A DNA stretch of 64,000 nucleotides from Nereocystis luetkeana (lineage: Eukaryota > Sar > Phaeophyceae > Laminariales > Laminariaceae). Under the pieces are notes generated by a model. That model had not been told where the DNA came from. It worked only from the letters and a program-made list of their open reading frames with translations, and made no database searches. The stretch lies in assembly GCA_031213475.1 (NCBI GenBank), contig JARUPZ010000002.1, forward strand, positions 4,969,049 to 5,033,048. The letters run 5' to 3'. Shown piece after piece: positions 1-11,754 of the stretch. The first letter of the stretch is position 1, and each line of letters begins with the position of its first letter. The position numbers were made by a program, and so were the translations under genes.

Positions 1-140
1 GGAGAACCGAACCGCAACTCCCTCAACTCTGTGGCTTGGGGCTGGCGGAGGTTCTCGAGTCGAAACGCCTATTTTTGGGGGCGTTTCCGTTGTTTTCATC
101 CCATACATCATCGTCACCGTTCTTGCTCCCTCTCCCTCCT

Positions 141-248
141 GTCACGGGAGACCATAGTGAGTAGAGCCAAATAGTTTTCGTAAAAATAGCGAAATATATA
201 GGTTTTTGTGTGTACCGTAGGTCCTATTTAATATGGTCCCCCGTAATA
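141..248. mobile_element. MITE family M1, copy 1
   Basis: A ~108-bp near-palindromic element. Its termini read TTACGGGGGACCATAGT-like on the left and its reverse complement on the right, and the interior is AT-rich with a central run near the words AAACCTATATATTT. The ends are bracketed by TA in most copies, which suggests a TA target duplication (Tc1/mariner or a related superfamily; inference). This copy has a mutated left end (CACGGGAG). There is no coding capacity. At least nine copies or fragments lie in this window. Confidence 0.8.
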
Positions 249-800
249 GTCGCAACTCAGATCTGGGAACATGTATATAGTAGGCTCTCCCCCCCCCCAC
301 ACTACGGTTCTTGCCTTGGGAGACATTTTTAACGCGAAACGAGTCCATCACTTTTTTTCCTCGTCGATTCGCGCGGAATTGTTACCACGCTACAATATGA
401 TATTAATACAGTAATAGACGCTCTCGACTGTCGGTGTCTCTTGATAAATGTGAACTCCATGCGGACAATCAAACCCCTTGACACCAACTCTTCCAGTAGC
501 AGTCGACGTTTACCACTAGAAGACCACCCGGGCGGCCGGTTATCTCACACCTTGATCCACTGGAGCACCCTTGTACTGAACGAGCATGCCCCTGCTATAC
601 CGCTGGTACTATTCAATATCACCCCGAGTGCTACCCTACACCACACAGCTGTGATCAAAAGTACTACAGAAATAATTATTGCAGTTCAAGAGGCCCACAC
701 TCTCCTACGCTGACTGGATGGGGCACTCAGTTGTTGCTTGCCTTAGTCATTTGACCATTGACCACGCATCCCTATCGAGACGGAGCACCGTTCCGACTCC
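249..800. other. No gene recognised
   Basis: Unique-looking AT/GC-mixed sequence with a C-run near 291-298. Short ORFs show no recognisable domain or codon signature. Confidence 0.6.
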
Positions 801-1484
801 TAATTGGGAGACATCCAACAGTTGCGCGCTCCATACGTACGTAGTTTCCATATATTACACAGGAACATTATATAATCTTAACCCCCTTCATGATCGGGGG
901 GGGTTCCACAATTTAAGGAAGCCTTCTGCTGATGTTACTGCAAAACTTCTACGTTTTGAGGTACTGTCGTAACACGAGGGTTACGTTTTCTTGTTGTGAT
1001 ATTTCGACCTCACAGGAGAATAGCTAATTGGGATACATCCAACAGTTGCGCGCTCAATACGTACGTAGTTTCCACATACCTGGTATTACACAGGAACATT
1101 TTATAATCTTATCCCCTTCATGATCGGGGGGGGTTCCACAATTTAAGGAAGCCTTCTGCTGATGCTACTGCAAAACTTCTACGATTTGAGGTACTGTCGT
1201 AACACGAGGGCTACGTTTTCTTGTTGCGATCTTTCGACCTCACAGGAGAATAGCTAATTGGGATACATCCAACAGTTGCGCGCTCAATACGTACGTAGTT
1301 TCCACATACCTGGTATTACACAGGAACATTTTATGATCTTATTCCCTTCATGATCGGGGGGGGTTCCACAGTTTAAGGAAGCCTTCTTCTGCTGATGCTA
1401 CTACAAAACTTCTACGTTTTGAGGTACTGTCGCAACACGAGGGCTACGTTTTCTTGTTGCGATCTTTCGACCTCACAGGAGAAA
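801..1484. repeat. Three-copy ~227-bp tandem repeat
   Basis: Units start at about 801, 1025 and 1255 (periods 224 and 230) with the word TAATTGGGA. Each carries CATCCAACAGTTGCGCGCTC, a TACGTACGTAGTTTCCA box, a G8-9 run after CATGATC, and ends in CGACCTCACAGGAGAA. Units 2 and 3 are closer to each other than to unit 1, and unit 1 lacks the TACCTGGTA word seen in the others. The only ORF across unit 1 (97 codons) does not continue in the later units, so it is probably non-coding. Confidence 0.9.
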
Positions 1485-1571
1485 TCTCGACATCCGGTAT
1501 GACGCCAACTAACTGTTGTATAATCATGTCCATTTATACTCGTAGGACGAAATACATGTATAATGGTGTTG

Positions 1572-1680
1572 TATTACGGTGGACCATAGTTAATAGGACC
1601 TATGGTATACATAAAAACCTATATATTTAACCATTTTTACTAACAATATTTGGTCCTATTAACTATGGTCCCCCGTAATA
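1572..1680. mobile_element. MITE family M1, copy 2
   Basis: Terminal inverted repeats begin TATTACGGTGGACCATAG and end CTATGGTCCCCCGTAATA. The inner arms contain AATAGGACC and GGTCCTATT. This copy carries the internal TTAA (CCTATTAACTATGG) that serves as insertion site for the nested element at 14508. Confidence 0.88.
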
Positions 1681-2286
1681 GCAGCAGGCCGACGGTGTTC
1701 AGCCGTTTCGCGGCCGTTTTTACAGCCGTTCATCCTTCTATACAAGAACATGGGGTATACGTAGACGAGACCTATTACGCAGCTTGCAAAGCTGAGTATC
1801 AACTATTTAAATCAGCCGAACTCGAAGCTGACGTACTTCATCATTTTATAAAAACGTCACAAAAAGGGAAAATTGGAAAAATGAAACGCGCCGCAACTTT
1901 CTTTCTCCCGGAAAAAAACGCGCACGTGACCCCAAACACGTCGAAAACGTGGGCTTCACTGATTGTCACGAAAGAATAATACCGGTACTCCCCACTCTGG
2001 ACACCTCTGATTTCTTGACAGCGCTCACAGAGTTGCGGGAAACCCCCCATGCTATTTTAGACTGCGCAGGAGGACCGAAGCATGCCACCAACAACCAAAG
2101 CAACACCAGTAGGTGCTGAGGCCCGCTTTCCACCCTTGCCTTTGAAACGGGGCACGTAAAAGGGGGGGAAAACGCCTTCTTAACCAGTCGCGACCCGTGG
2201 CATACCGGTGCGACATGCAACCCAGCCGGTTTTTTCTTTCCCATCCCGTTTATTAGCTGCGTGACTCAGATCTCCTGCTCCCTCCC
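1681..2286. other. No gene recognised
   Basis: A 109-codon ORF opens inside the right end of the adjacent MITE and runs to about 1979. It has no recognisable domain and probably is chance coding. Confidence 0.55.
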
Positions 2287-2393
2287 TATTACGGGGGACC
2301 ACAGTAAATAGGACCTATGGTGCACACAAAACCTATATATACCTGTATTTACTGACAATGTTTGGTCCTATTTACTATGGTCCCCCGCAATAG
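2287..2393. mobile_element. MITE family M1, copy 3
   Basis: Near-complete copy with ends TATTACGGGGGACCA and TGGTCCCCCGCAATA. The interior has the family words AATAGGACCTATGG and TTTGGTCCTATTTACT. Confidence 0.88.
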
Positions 2394-3693
2394 TCGTACC
2401 TCAGATCTGGGGTCACATAGTAGGCTATTCTCCCCCCCCCTTCCACTGCTGCGGGGTACCTTCCCTGTGTTTTTATCGCGACAGGAGTCCCGCACTTTCT
2501 CCCTTCGTCGACTCGCGCCGAAATGTGTTTGCGTACCAAGCTATTATATGTCTTCCTGGTGACTCGCGCCTACCCACGCTAATATCGACCCTGCTGGTGA
2601 CTGGTGTGGCGGGAACATAAAACAGCCTCTGGGCACACCAGCAAATCGCAGAACAAGGAGGGGGGTGACGCGGGTCTCGAAACAAAACGGCACACTTGAC
2701 GCCGATCACGACATCACCACGAAACCCAGCACCTGTGCAAGGAAAATCGACACGCCTACCAAGCCCGCCAGTGCGAGAGAACAGGGGTCCCAAAACCTCC
2801 CAAACACAACGGAACACTCGGAACGACGCGAACACCCCTTGTCAGCTTTGACGGAGGGTGCGGTCATCATCATTCGCCACCAATTACGCCGGCGCATAGT
2901 AAGGCTTTCGTCACGTCGATAGTACGTTGATTACCGCGCTATAAACTACGACTCATGACAAGACATGGGGAATTATTTTTCACGGACACCTGTTACGTAA
3001 CACACCCCGCTAACTTTGGAGTCCAGCGAGAGGCGTGCCGGAAAGGCACGGGCGCGCAGCTCGGTTGGTTCCAGGGCCGTCGAGGAAGCCGAGCAAGTAC
3101 TAATTCCGGCGGACGAAGTACCGCATACAGGCGGTGATGATGACGATGTTGATGTGTCCTGGTCGTCATCACAAAGCATATTGGGCCCACACGGCGGTGA
3201 GGATGTATCCCGTGGCCACCACATAGCATCTTGACCTCCTTGCGCAAAACGTGAGCACCGATGAGGATCACGGTTCGAGTCGAAACGATTAATCCATAAG
3301 GCAATCGTTGTGGTGGGACTCAACCGTGTACCCGCGCGACACAGTAATCCGCTGCTCGTCTTCGCAAGAGAGTCCTTCCGCCGCGGAAAAGGAAAACATG
3401 TCAACGCGACCGAGAGCAACAGAAAAAGAACACGAGCGGAAGTCTTAGTTTTATCCCAGGGCGAACGGGAAGGGGGGTCAACACAACAGACGCGGGCCCC
3501 GATGCCGGACCCGGATGCAAATACTCGTATGTAGCAGTGAAAACATTAAACCACGGACCAGTGGGCTGTAAACCGGAGGAGGTTTCGCGCCTGAAGAATG
3601 TCAGTTTTTTTTCAAAGAGTTGCGGAGTCACTATCAAGAGTACATTTAGACATGGACAGAATAAAAACCACCCCACCGGTTAGTTAACCCTTG
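2394..3693. other. No gene recognised
   Basis: About 1.3 kb without a supportable gene. Overlapping ORFs on both strands up to 148 codons have no recognisable motifs. Confidence 0.5.
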
Positions 3694-4456
3694 CATGTAT
3701 AAGTGTTAGGCAGTACGAGCTGGGCCAGCCGAGGTGCTGATTGGGTGGTTGGATCGGCGATGCCCCGCTCAATAATACATACTTCGAAGTATTGGGATAT
3801 GCATGTTTGACACCGCGTTGATCATGCACGAACCAACAAACGGAAGACTCGTCCTTTTTTCTTCTTTATTTTTTCGAGGGATATGACCGATAACAGCGAT
3901 CCGAAAAAATACAAAAACGGCCATAACTTGTCTGGAAAAAACAAGAACAAAAAAAGGCGACTTCTCCGTTTGTTTGCACATGCGAGGTTCAAATATACGG
4001 TTTGATTTTCGGATCGAAACTCGCAAAACTGAGCGGGGCTTCGCAGAAAAACCCGCATTCATAGTAATTACTTGTTTCATGTATGAAAATCGTGTTTTGG
4101 CAATATATCTTGATGGGTCGCGAAGTGGCAATGAAAGTTATATCGATCTTCTCCTAGGGTCTTCAGCTACGCCTCCACCAATTTTTGCCTTGATCGGAAA
4201 CAATGATTTTGTTGCGAATTTGTGTTGAAAAAGTGGCGTTTTCGAGTTTCCGCCGATAACTCGTCGAGATCGAGTCGAAATATGAAAATGTCTCAACTTT
4301 AATACTTCGAAGTATACTTTTCCCCCTGCGCGTGAAGGGTAGTGTCAGGGTCAGTGCTTCCTAATTTCAAGCCCAAATTCGCAGTGGTTCACGAGATACG
4401 GCCTTCCGGTGGTTCATCCATTTTTCGGCTGACCCAGCTCTTAACACTATTTGGAT
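3694..4456. mobile_element. Candidate non-autonomous DNA transposon
   Basis: Imperfect inverted ends: AAGTGTTAGGCAGTACGAGC then TGGGCCAGCCGA on the left, and TTCGGCTGACCCAGCTC then TTAACACT on the right. Two copies of the palindrome ATACTTCGAAGTAT sit inside, about 85 bp from the left end and 120 bp from the right end. No transposase is present. No clear target duplication is seen, so boundaries and class are uncertain. Confidence 0.45.
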
Positions 4457-4461
4457 TTACG

Positions 4462-4569
4462 TATTACGGTGGACATAGTAAATAGGAGCAAATATTGATA
4501 GCAAAAATGGCTAAATATGTAGGTTTTTGTGTCTACCATAGGTCCTATTTAATATGCCCCCCCGTAATA
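4462..4569. mobile_element. MITE family M1, copy 4
   Basis: Ends TATTACGGTGGACATAG and CCCCCCGTAATA. The inner AAATATTGATAGCAAAAATGG places it closer to copies 1 and 8 than to copy 2. Confidence 0.85.
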
Positions 4570-5760
4570 GTGTGTTGGAATTAGTGTGGGATCATTTTTG
4601 CGGTAGCACAAAGGTCGTGAAGTGCCTTACCGGCAGGTTGTAAATGCTGCCGGCATTCAGAAAGAGTGCGTGCGCACCGCCGAGGCGAAACAAAACACTA
4701 CCATAACACGATTTGAATTGTATCTGATAAGGTTGGCACAAATAAATAAAAGCACCAGCAGCTGTGAGAGATGGAGGCATTCGTCGAAGCTCGTCTTTGC
4801 AAGATGTGAGTATTAATAGTACTTCGATCGTGCGAACCACGGGTTTTGTACGACCTCATGCAGCATATATACGTATGTACCCGTTGTTCACGGGAAAAAA
4901 AAATGAAGCTGATTATTTTGTGGTGCACAACACCGGTCGCCCCCGGTGGACTAGTTGTTCATCCCCGCGACTACTCAGTAAGGTCCATTGCGTGAGTTCG
5001 GATCCCGCCAAGGGATTTTATTTAGGAAAACTTTGACCACCAGTGACAGCTTGAGGCTAGCAGCGTGTGTAAAACACACGGTTCGAAGCGACTCAGACGA
5101 GGGCAAGGAACACAATGAATTACTCTCGCGACCGAAAAAACAAAGGCGCATACTGTATATAGTAGGGGGAGGGCGAGAAAGTGCCCGCTATGTTGACCTT
5201 AACGGAACATCTGGATTACGAAAGGGAGGTAGTAGCTGAAGAAGTACGGAGGGCGAAGGCAGTTAACCCCTCTGGGACGCCGAGACGACGACCAAACCAA
5301 CGACCTATCTGGTGCTATCAGGCGTCTACGAGCAGCATGGGCGCCCAGTAGTGCGTACGGGTAGGGTCATGTTCTGCCCGTGCCGTACGGCTCCCTTGCA
5401 TCGTATTTCGGGCACCAACTTGTATCGTTTCCCAATCGAACGGTGGCCGTAACTATAATCGTCTTTTTTTTTACGCCTACTTTTCCCCCCTGAAGACCCA
5501 AAAGGGTTAGTGGGATGGAAATAACTACCTTTAAAAAAGCCCACATATTCCAAGGGTATATACATCAGCGGGGGGCAAAAAAGCTGCAGCAGTAGGAGAT
5601 TGGTCTTGTTTGGGCGCGTCAAGGTCTCCTTTCCTATTTTTGGGTTTGTTGCGCAGGCTGTTGTTCTTGTTGTTTTCACACTAATTCATGGGTTTCGAAG
5701 CATACCTTTTTTTGTTGGCTCAAAAGGAACAGGTCTGCCCTATTCTTTGTTTTTTTCCAC
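4570..5760. other. No gene recognised
   Basis: Small ORFs only, none with a recognisable domain. Confidence 0.5.
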
Positions 5761-5869
5761 TATTACGGGAGACCATAGCTAACAGGACCTATGGTATACA
5801 TAAAAGCCTTTATATTTAACCATTCTTACTAAAAATATTTGGTCCTATTACGTATGGTCCCCCGTAATA
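5761..5869. mobile_element. MITE family M1, copy 5
   Basis: Ends TATTACGGGAGACCATAG and TATGGTCCCCCGTAATA; full length and well conserved. Confidence 0.88.
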
Positions 5870-7297
5870 ATTCATGGCCAGAAATCTAGTCCGTATTCAC
5901 AGGACACGCTCTAATAACTCTGGAGTGTTAGACAACCTCAGGAGAAGAAAAGAAAAAAACAGACTCGTACAAAACAGGTACACACCATTGTTGTTGTTGT
6001 TTTGTTGTTGTTCTCACATTAACTCTCTGACGAAGGAGTCCGTGGTCACACAAAGGTGCTGGAGCCCTAGGAAGATCCGAAAAAACAAAAAAAAAATCGA
6101 AAATTCGGCTGCCTCAAAATACACGAGACGAAAAAAGCGCACACAAGATAAAACCAATGTGCAAAACTGAACTAACATGGCCGCGGGTATATCCTCTCAA
6201 CTATAACATAGAAGAGTACCCCCGTTCCCACCACTAACCAACTCGTGGCTGCTGACTACAGCGGATGCTGTCTGAAGTGCTGCCTGCACCGTACGAAACG
6301 CACGGTAGTCGTGAAAACGAAAGAGGAACACACCTGCCTGCTATCTGGGGTGCTGTCAGAGTGAAGACTCGCGGATATGCAGTCAAAAAAGGAGCAATCG
6401 AACCTTACTACCACACGAATATCAACGATCGCCATAATCTCTTCCTGGACTGTCTGACACAAAAAAGTGCAGCACAGTTATGATACCACGTCCCTGATAA
6501 TTGCGTAGGTTATTCCCCATGAAGGGTATACAACTCGTTAAACTACAAAGACCAGCAGTGACGACGTTTATAACAAGTACCGGTAGATACTATTCTGCCT
6601 CGTGAAAAACAATACCAGGAAAAAACAAACTATGACTGCTTCTCTCGTGATGATAGTGTGCGCGCAGATCACGGGTCTCCATGCACCGTCTTCCTGCCGC
6701 TCTTCATGGCCGCATCATCGCCTTGGCCCAATCCACCCGCTCCTTTGCGCGTGCACTCGTTGCCATTCCCTTCCAGTCGTTTCCCTTTCTCCGTCATCCT
6801 GAAAAAACAAAATGCTCCTCGCACTTGCGGTTCTGATCTGGAAGATAAAAAATCTCGCGCAGGGGGAGGTCAATCCGTCTCTTCCCCGCACGTCGACGCT
6901 CAGTCTCCCTCCTCCCTCGTCGTCGAATCCAGCCTCCTACCGGCGCAATAGACTGTGCCGTAGTGTGGCCTGTGGTGGCACCTGCCTCCGCGCACGGACA
7001 CCCCGATTGAGCATTGCTGCTCTGCCGCAGCTGCCTAAAAAAGACGCGCGAATCGTAGGTGTCCGTGCCTGACGCACCACGTCCGACCCAACTCTACTGC
7101 CGCCTGAGCCTCGCGGCCACAGGCAGCAGCGAGAAGGTATCACTCCTTGAGGGTGAGTCCGGCCTTACACCCGCCAGAAAGACCTACCCCACTCGCTATT
7201 AGCCGGATAGGGCATGCCTCGCAGCATTCCTTGCCGAGGCAGCGAGGGGAACGGAAGTATACTAACAGCTACCAGGTACTGATTAGCATCGTACCCC
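5870..7297. other. No gene recognised
   Basis: Contains a short (GTT)n tract near 5989-6012. ORFs up to about 98 codons are lysine/arginine-rich or serine-rich and unrecognised. Confidence 0.5.
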
Positions 7298-7396
7298 TTA
7301 ACTCCTTTAGAACCGCAGTCCCGTTTTGGGGACAAAGCACTCAAATTTCAAGTAGTTTGCCCCCAAAACGGGACTGCGGTTCTAAAAGGGTTTTAA
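7298..7396. mobile_element. MITE family M2 (TTAA type), copy 1
   Basis: About 99 bp with long inverted arms (AGAACCGCAGTCCCGTTTTG and its reverse complement) around a short AT-rich spacer. TTAA lies at the left edge (7298-7301) and again at 7393-7396. A TTAA duplication and CCCTTT-like ends are hallmarks of piggyBac-type elements. Non-coding and presumably mobilised in trans. Confidence 0.85.
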
Positions 7397-8001
7397 ACAA
7401 CAACAAAATAGTTAAATCAGCTCAGACAGGAGTAGCATTACTCGATCATCAGCAAAACACCTACAGCATTGTATCGATGATTTTCACCTCTTCCAGAACA
7501 GGTTTTTTTTTGGGAGCGTCAAGTCGGCCCTCTTTCTTTTGGGCTTGTCACACTGGTCTTCATCTAGATCACTATGTACAGGAGGGGCATAGTTATATAA
7601 TACATGTCAGCACTAATTAGAACCACGATGGGACCCAGGCACCATGCATCTCCCGGTGTGTAAGCCCGTTTCAGAGTACTATGAAATCTGGAATCTATAT
7701 TTTAAAATAACATAAACGCGACTTGCCCCCCGCGAAACCCCTTGTGGAAGCGTTGGACCTCGGATGCATGTGAACCTAATCGACACGGAATTCCAATTTA
7801 GGCTTTTAATATTCTCGCCCCCACAGTTCAGTGCGGGGACGAGATTCCAATTCCAGATTGGAGATTCCGAAAAGCTATTGTGAACAGGCACCATATTCGG
7901 TTCTGATTACTATGTTCCCCCGTCTTATTTATAGTGTACGGGGCGGTCTGTCAAGAGTTCAAGCCACGGTCTCGTAGCATATTTTTCTTCTTTTCTTCAA
8001 C
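7397..8001. other. No gene recognised
   Basis: A degraded M1-like right end (ATGTTCCCCCGT) is visible near 7911. Nothing else is identifiable. Confidence 0.45.
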
Positions 8002-8311
8002 ATCACTTTTACTTTCCAGCCTAACTCGTGGGAGGTTTTACCCTCAACGAGCTTCTGGACGAGCCGTGGTCACAGGTGTCATCCCTTCTCCCCCCCGGTA
8101 CGTGCCTTTAGCTTTTGTCGCGCATAGGGTTCAGCATTCCCACTGCTCGTCGATTTTCATCGAATTAGCTAACTCACGCTCTCGCGCTTTCCGCTAATCA
8201 ATTTCTTTTTCGCAAGAAAAAGCCACGAGCATGCACTCGGTGAGACTTGAACCGACGAAATTGGCCTTGATAGGCACGCGGACCACCTACCAAGCCACCG
8301 GGGACGCCGGC
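8002..8311 (-). repeat. tRNA-derived SINE family C, copy 1
   Basis: Read on the minus strand, it starts with a tRNA-like head: GTGGCTTGGTAGGTGGTC acts as A-box, and a degraded TTCAAGTCTCACC-type B-box follows 35-40 nt later. A family-specific body (GCGTGAGTTAGCTA, GGGAATGCTGAACCCTATGC, ACACCTGTGACCACGG) and an A-rich end follow. Probable RNA polymerase III-transcribed SINE; no ORF. Confidence 0.82.
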
Positions 8312-8491
8312 TCCTATATCACCAGCTAAAGGGGCATTTGCTACCGTAGGTATGTACACGGATGATTCCGTCTTTTTCAGGACAACAAGATGAGCGTCCT
8401 CCAATTTCGCACCCGGGCGCCCGGGCCCGGGTCGAGGCGTCTGTCTATGGCACTAAAAGGAGGGAGATACTGCTGTAGAATAAAGGACTAA

Positions 8492-8834
8492 TGTTATAAG
8501 GATTACCTTGGGCTGGGTAATCGATCGATCTTTTACACCTATAGCTCAGTGGGTAACACCTTCACATTTGGCGTCGTCCAAGTCATGGGTTCGATCCTCA
8601 CTTCGAACGTTTCTTTTACAGAAACGCTTGCGCGTTCACACCCAAAAGAACACATCTCCCTGGATCCCCAGGTAATGAAACGAAGCGGGTAGGTCAGCGT
8701 AAGGACGTACGTATACGGGGTTCCCACGCCCCAAAGATCCCGCCGTTTAGAGGGGGGAGAGTGTTATAAGGATTATCTTGGGCTGGGTAATCGATCGATC
8801 TTTTACACCTATAGCTCAGTGGGTAACACCTTCA
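8492..8834 (+). repeat. tRNA-derived SINE family A, full unit plus truncated second unit
   Basis: The head reads CCTATAGCTCAGTGGGTAAC (A-box), followed about 40 nt later by ATGGGTTCGATCC (B-box). The body contains CGTTTCTTTTACAGAAACGC (a hairpin), CCTGGATCCCCAGG and CAAAGATCCCGCCG. At 8760 the leader GTTATAAGGATTATCTTGGG starts again and a second head runs to 8834 before truncation. The unit is therefore head-to-tail, as if transcripts began in the leader upstream of the tRNA head. Confidence 0.82.
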
Positions 8835-8956
8835 TACTAATAGGAGCGGGGGGGTGGCGACGTAGCACGCGCGGTTGGCACCACGCGGAACGAAAGCATA
8901 CTCCTGTCTGGGCAAGCACGGCCCTTGTTCGTTCGTGTGTCTTTTTTTTTTTCAAA

Positions 8957-9263
8957 TAATCACGTTCACTTTTCAGCTCAACTAGTAGGAGGTTTTTGCC
9001 CTCAACGATCCTCTTTTAGACAAGCCGTGGTCACAGGTGTCGTCCCTTCTCTCCTCCGGTACACGCGCCTTCATTTTTATCACGCATAGGGTTAAGCATT
9101 CCCACTGCTCGTCGATGTCCATCCAATGTTGCTCACTCACACTTTCTTTCGCGCGTTCCGCTAATCGTTTTTCATGCAAGAATGGTCCTTACGAGTATGC
9201 ATTCGGTGAGACTTGAACCCACCAAAAATGATCTTAGCAGGCACGCGGACCACCTACCAAAAC
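8957..9263 (-). repeat. tRNA-derived SINE family C, copy 2
   Basis: Same body words as the other family C copies, in minus orientation. The head (TTGGTAGGTGGTCCGCGTGC on minus) is cut at 9264, beside an M2 MITE. Confidence 0.8.
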
Positions 9264-9279
9264 CATTATACAGCATTAC

Positions 9280-9386
9280 TTAACCATTTTAGTACACAGC
9301 AGTACTGCAATCCCATTTTTGGGAACAAAAAACACTCAAGTGATAGATAGGTTGTCCCCAAAACGGAACTGCAGTACTGAAGGGGC
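9280..9386. mobile_element. MITE family M2, copy 2
   Basis: Left TTAA at 9280-9283 followed by CCATTTTAGTAC. The arms contain ACTGCAATCCC / GGAACTGCAGT. The right-hand TTAA is lost (AAGGGGCGAAC). More diverged than the other copies. Confidence 0.78.
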
Positions 9387-9431
9387 GAACGTTCTGTGCA
9401 TGTCTGCATTGGTCTAGATTCGGAGGACCTG

Positions 9432-9462
<31 letters not shown>

Positions 9463-11424
9463 TTTTTGGTTTTTTTAATCTTCCGGCGGATTGGTAAAAA
9501 TAAAGCTCAAGCTCACCACACTTCCACGTTCCAAGTTCGTGTCGTGTGTCAATTTAACCTATAGCTCCCGTTGCAACATCAGCACAGGCTGCTGTTGCTA
9601 CTGGCGCTTGGGCACGTTGACCCGACCTGACCCCCGAGAGGGGCAGGTGCGGTGGAGATAGCCACCCGGGAGAGACCTGGTTGGGGTGTTTTCTCTGCCC
9701 AATCAAATAGCTCCAAGCCCCCTAGGATAAGCGTGCAAACCTTTTCGCCTAAACAGTCAGGTAACATCATACAGAGTGTTGTGATTCAGTTTTCGTGATG
9801 GTCGACCCGATCGTATTTTATTTTCGTAAATCACACGGCCAAGTGCTGGCAACCTTGGGTCTAGCTCAAACATAGCCCAGGGTGAGAGCGTTTCATCTCC
9901 CAACCGCAACCTTTCACAGCCCAATACATAGATCTGCTGCTTCAACATACTTGTTGAGAGACGTGGAGCATCTCAATCAACCCTGTGGAAGGCGGTCCTG
10001 TCAGGTATTATAGTACTACCGCGTAAGCAAGGGCATGCAGACTGCCTGGTATTGCTGTAGATTTGCGATACTGAAGCTGGCGCTGGTTGTCGGGGCAATA
10101 GTGATGGCCCCCAACATTGGCCGCGATGGCTTCCCTCCCCCTTTCGTATCCACCACAGGCGCGTCTTCTTCATAGAGACAATAGCTGGTTCTCTACCTCG
10201 TATGGAAGGATTTCTGATCCGAGGATGTTACACTATCCTATTAATAGTATGGCGTCCTCGACCGAATCACCACAGCGTATCGCCACCCTTGAAATCGCTG
10301 GGTCGGATTTTTTTTTGCTCCTTCCGCAATCGGTCGTACGTGCCAGGTGTTACAGGGCGTACCCCGGGCCGGGCAATAGTTGGAAGATAGTTTACCCCGC
10401 GACAACATCAAATCCAGGGCGAGGCTAGGTTTTACACGTAGCTCTAACGCACACAGAGTAGTGGGCAGAGCAATGCCCCCGGAGACATCTCGGGACATCA
10501 CGGCACAGCAGTACTTATGATCCTTGACTTCGACGCATCATCCCCACACTCCGCCGTCGCGTTCAAGCGCTCGTGTCCTACACACGGCCAAATGTTCCAC
10601 GAGTGTGCTCACCACCAGGCATACAGCAGTAGGGTATGCATACGCTCAAGAATACTCAGGTAACAGGGTACACCGTAAACGAAGAGCGTCGGATACGCGC
10701 AGAGAGGTGCGATCGTTTTTTTCGGCGGTTGTTCACTCGTGCGCAACGGTAAGGGGGCTAAAAATTCGAACACCACTATTTTCGGAAGGCTCTCTCTCTC
10801 TCTATCTCTCTCTCTCTCTCTCTCTCTCGACCAGATCTTTCCGAAATCGCCTCCGTCGTTCGGTTTTGGCAATCTTCTCGTTTTCTGGAAAAATCGAGCG
10901 CTGAGAAACGATCGCTCAACACCCTCTGTACGGTTGTAGACCTCGTTGTCTTCGCCATCCTCGGGTATGTCATGCATAGGTGCCACTAGAGACCCGAGTA
11001 GGCACCCTGGTACCGCTAGCGTATATATATATATATCGACTTACTTACACAGCTGTCTTCTTTTCGGGGCACGCTTGATTACAAGGCCTCGTTGCCCTCT
11101 TAGAGCGTCTACGGCAAATAATGGGTTGTGGCCCAAGGGGGGGGTTTCCCCCCCAGATAACAGGCCCGCGGCAGGTGGCCGCGTGCGTCCCCCGCCCTGC
11201 CTCAAATCCAGCTGACACGCGATGGCAAGACGCCCCGCACCCCATGCCGAGCAAGCACGCCTTTTATTTTCTCTTTTCCAGCACGTCTTGAAGATTAACG
11301 GCACCGTGGCGCAGGAGGGTGCACGAGGGTCCTCCCCTTTGGTTACAGTTTGCGGAGGTACGCTTCCGTAATTCTGCCACGCACAGCAGCACGAACATAC
11401 ACGTACTACGTACCCTTTTTATAC
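9387..11424. other. No gene; microsatellites
   Basis: About 2 kb without a supportable gene. It holds a (GTT)n tract at 9431-9460 and a (CT)n tract at about 10789-10828. The Ser/Leu and Arg/Glu ORFs around 10.5-11.0 kb are translations of the CT repeat. Confidence 0.55.
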
Positions 11425-11543
11425 TATTACGGGGGACCATAGTTAATGAGACCTATGGTAAACATAAAAACCTACCAGTACCATGTATTTAACCATTTTT
11501 ACTAACAATGTTTTGGTCCTATTGACTGTGGTCCCCCGTAATA
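11425..11543. mobile_element. MITE family M1, copy 6
   Basis: Ends TATTACGGGGGACCATAG and GTGGTCCCCCGTAATA. About 10 bp longer than other copies because of an ACCAGTACCATG insertion in the left interior. Confidence 0.88.
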
Positions 11544-11754
11544 AGATATCCGCCACCTTGACCGAAAATATACCTGGTACCTTTTTCATGTTTTTTGCAA
11601 CTCTCGACAGCTTCGAAGTTTCGCCGCGAACATGAGAGGAGGGTGTACTAAATCTAGTGAACTACCATTATTAATAGCAGGGAAAAAAACTCGATTTTCG
11701 TTGTTTCGTTCGTAAAATCCTAACGCACTGCTTTGTTCTTTATTTTGACGCTGG

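Noticed and set aside
1650..1979. 109-codon ORF as a gene
   Set aside because: Begins inside a MITE terminus; no domain or conservation signal can be seen.
8530..8600. Possible tRNA gene (GCTCAGTGGG...GGGTTCGATCC)
   Set aside because: Followed by a repeated SINE body and present in many truncated copies; no closing acceptor stem.
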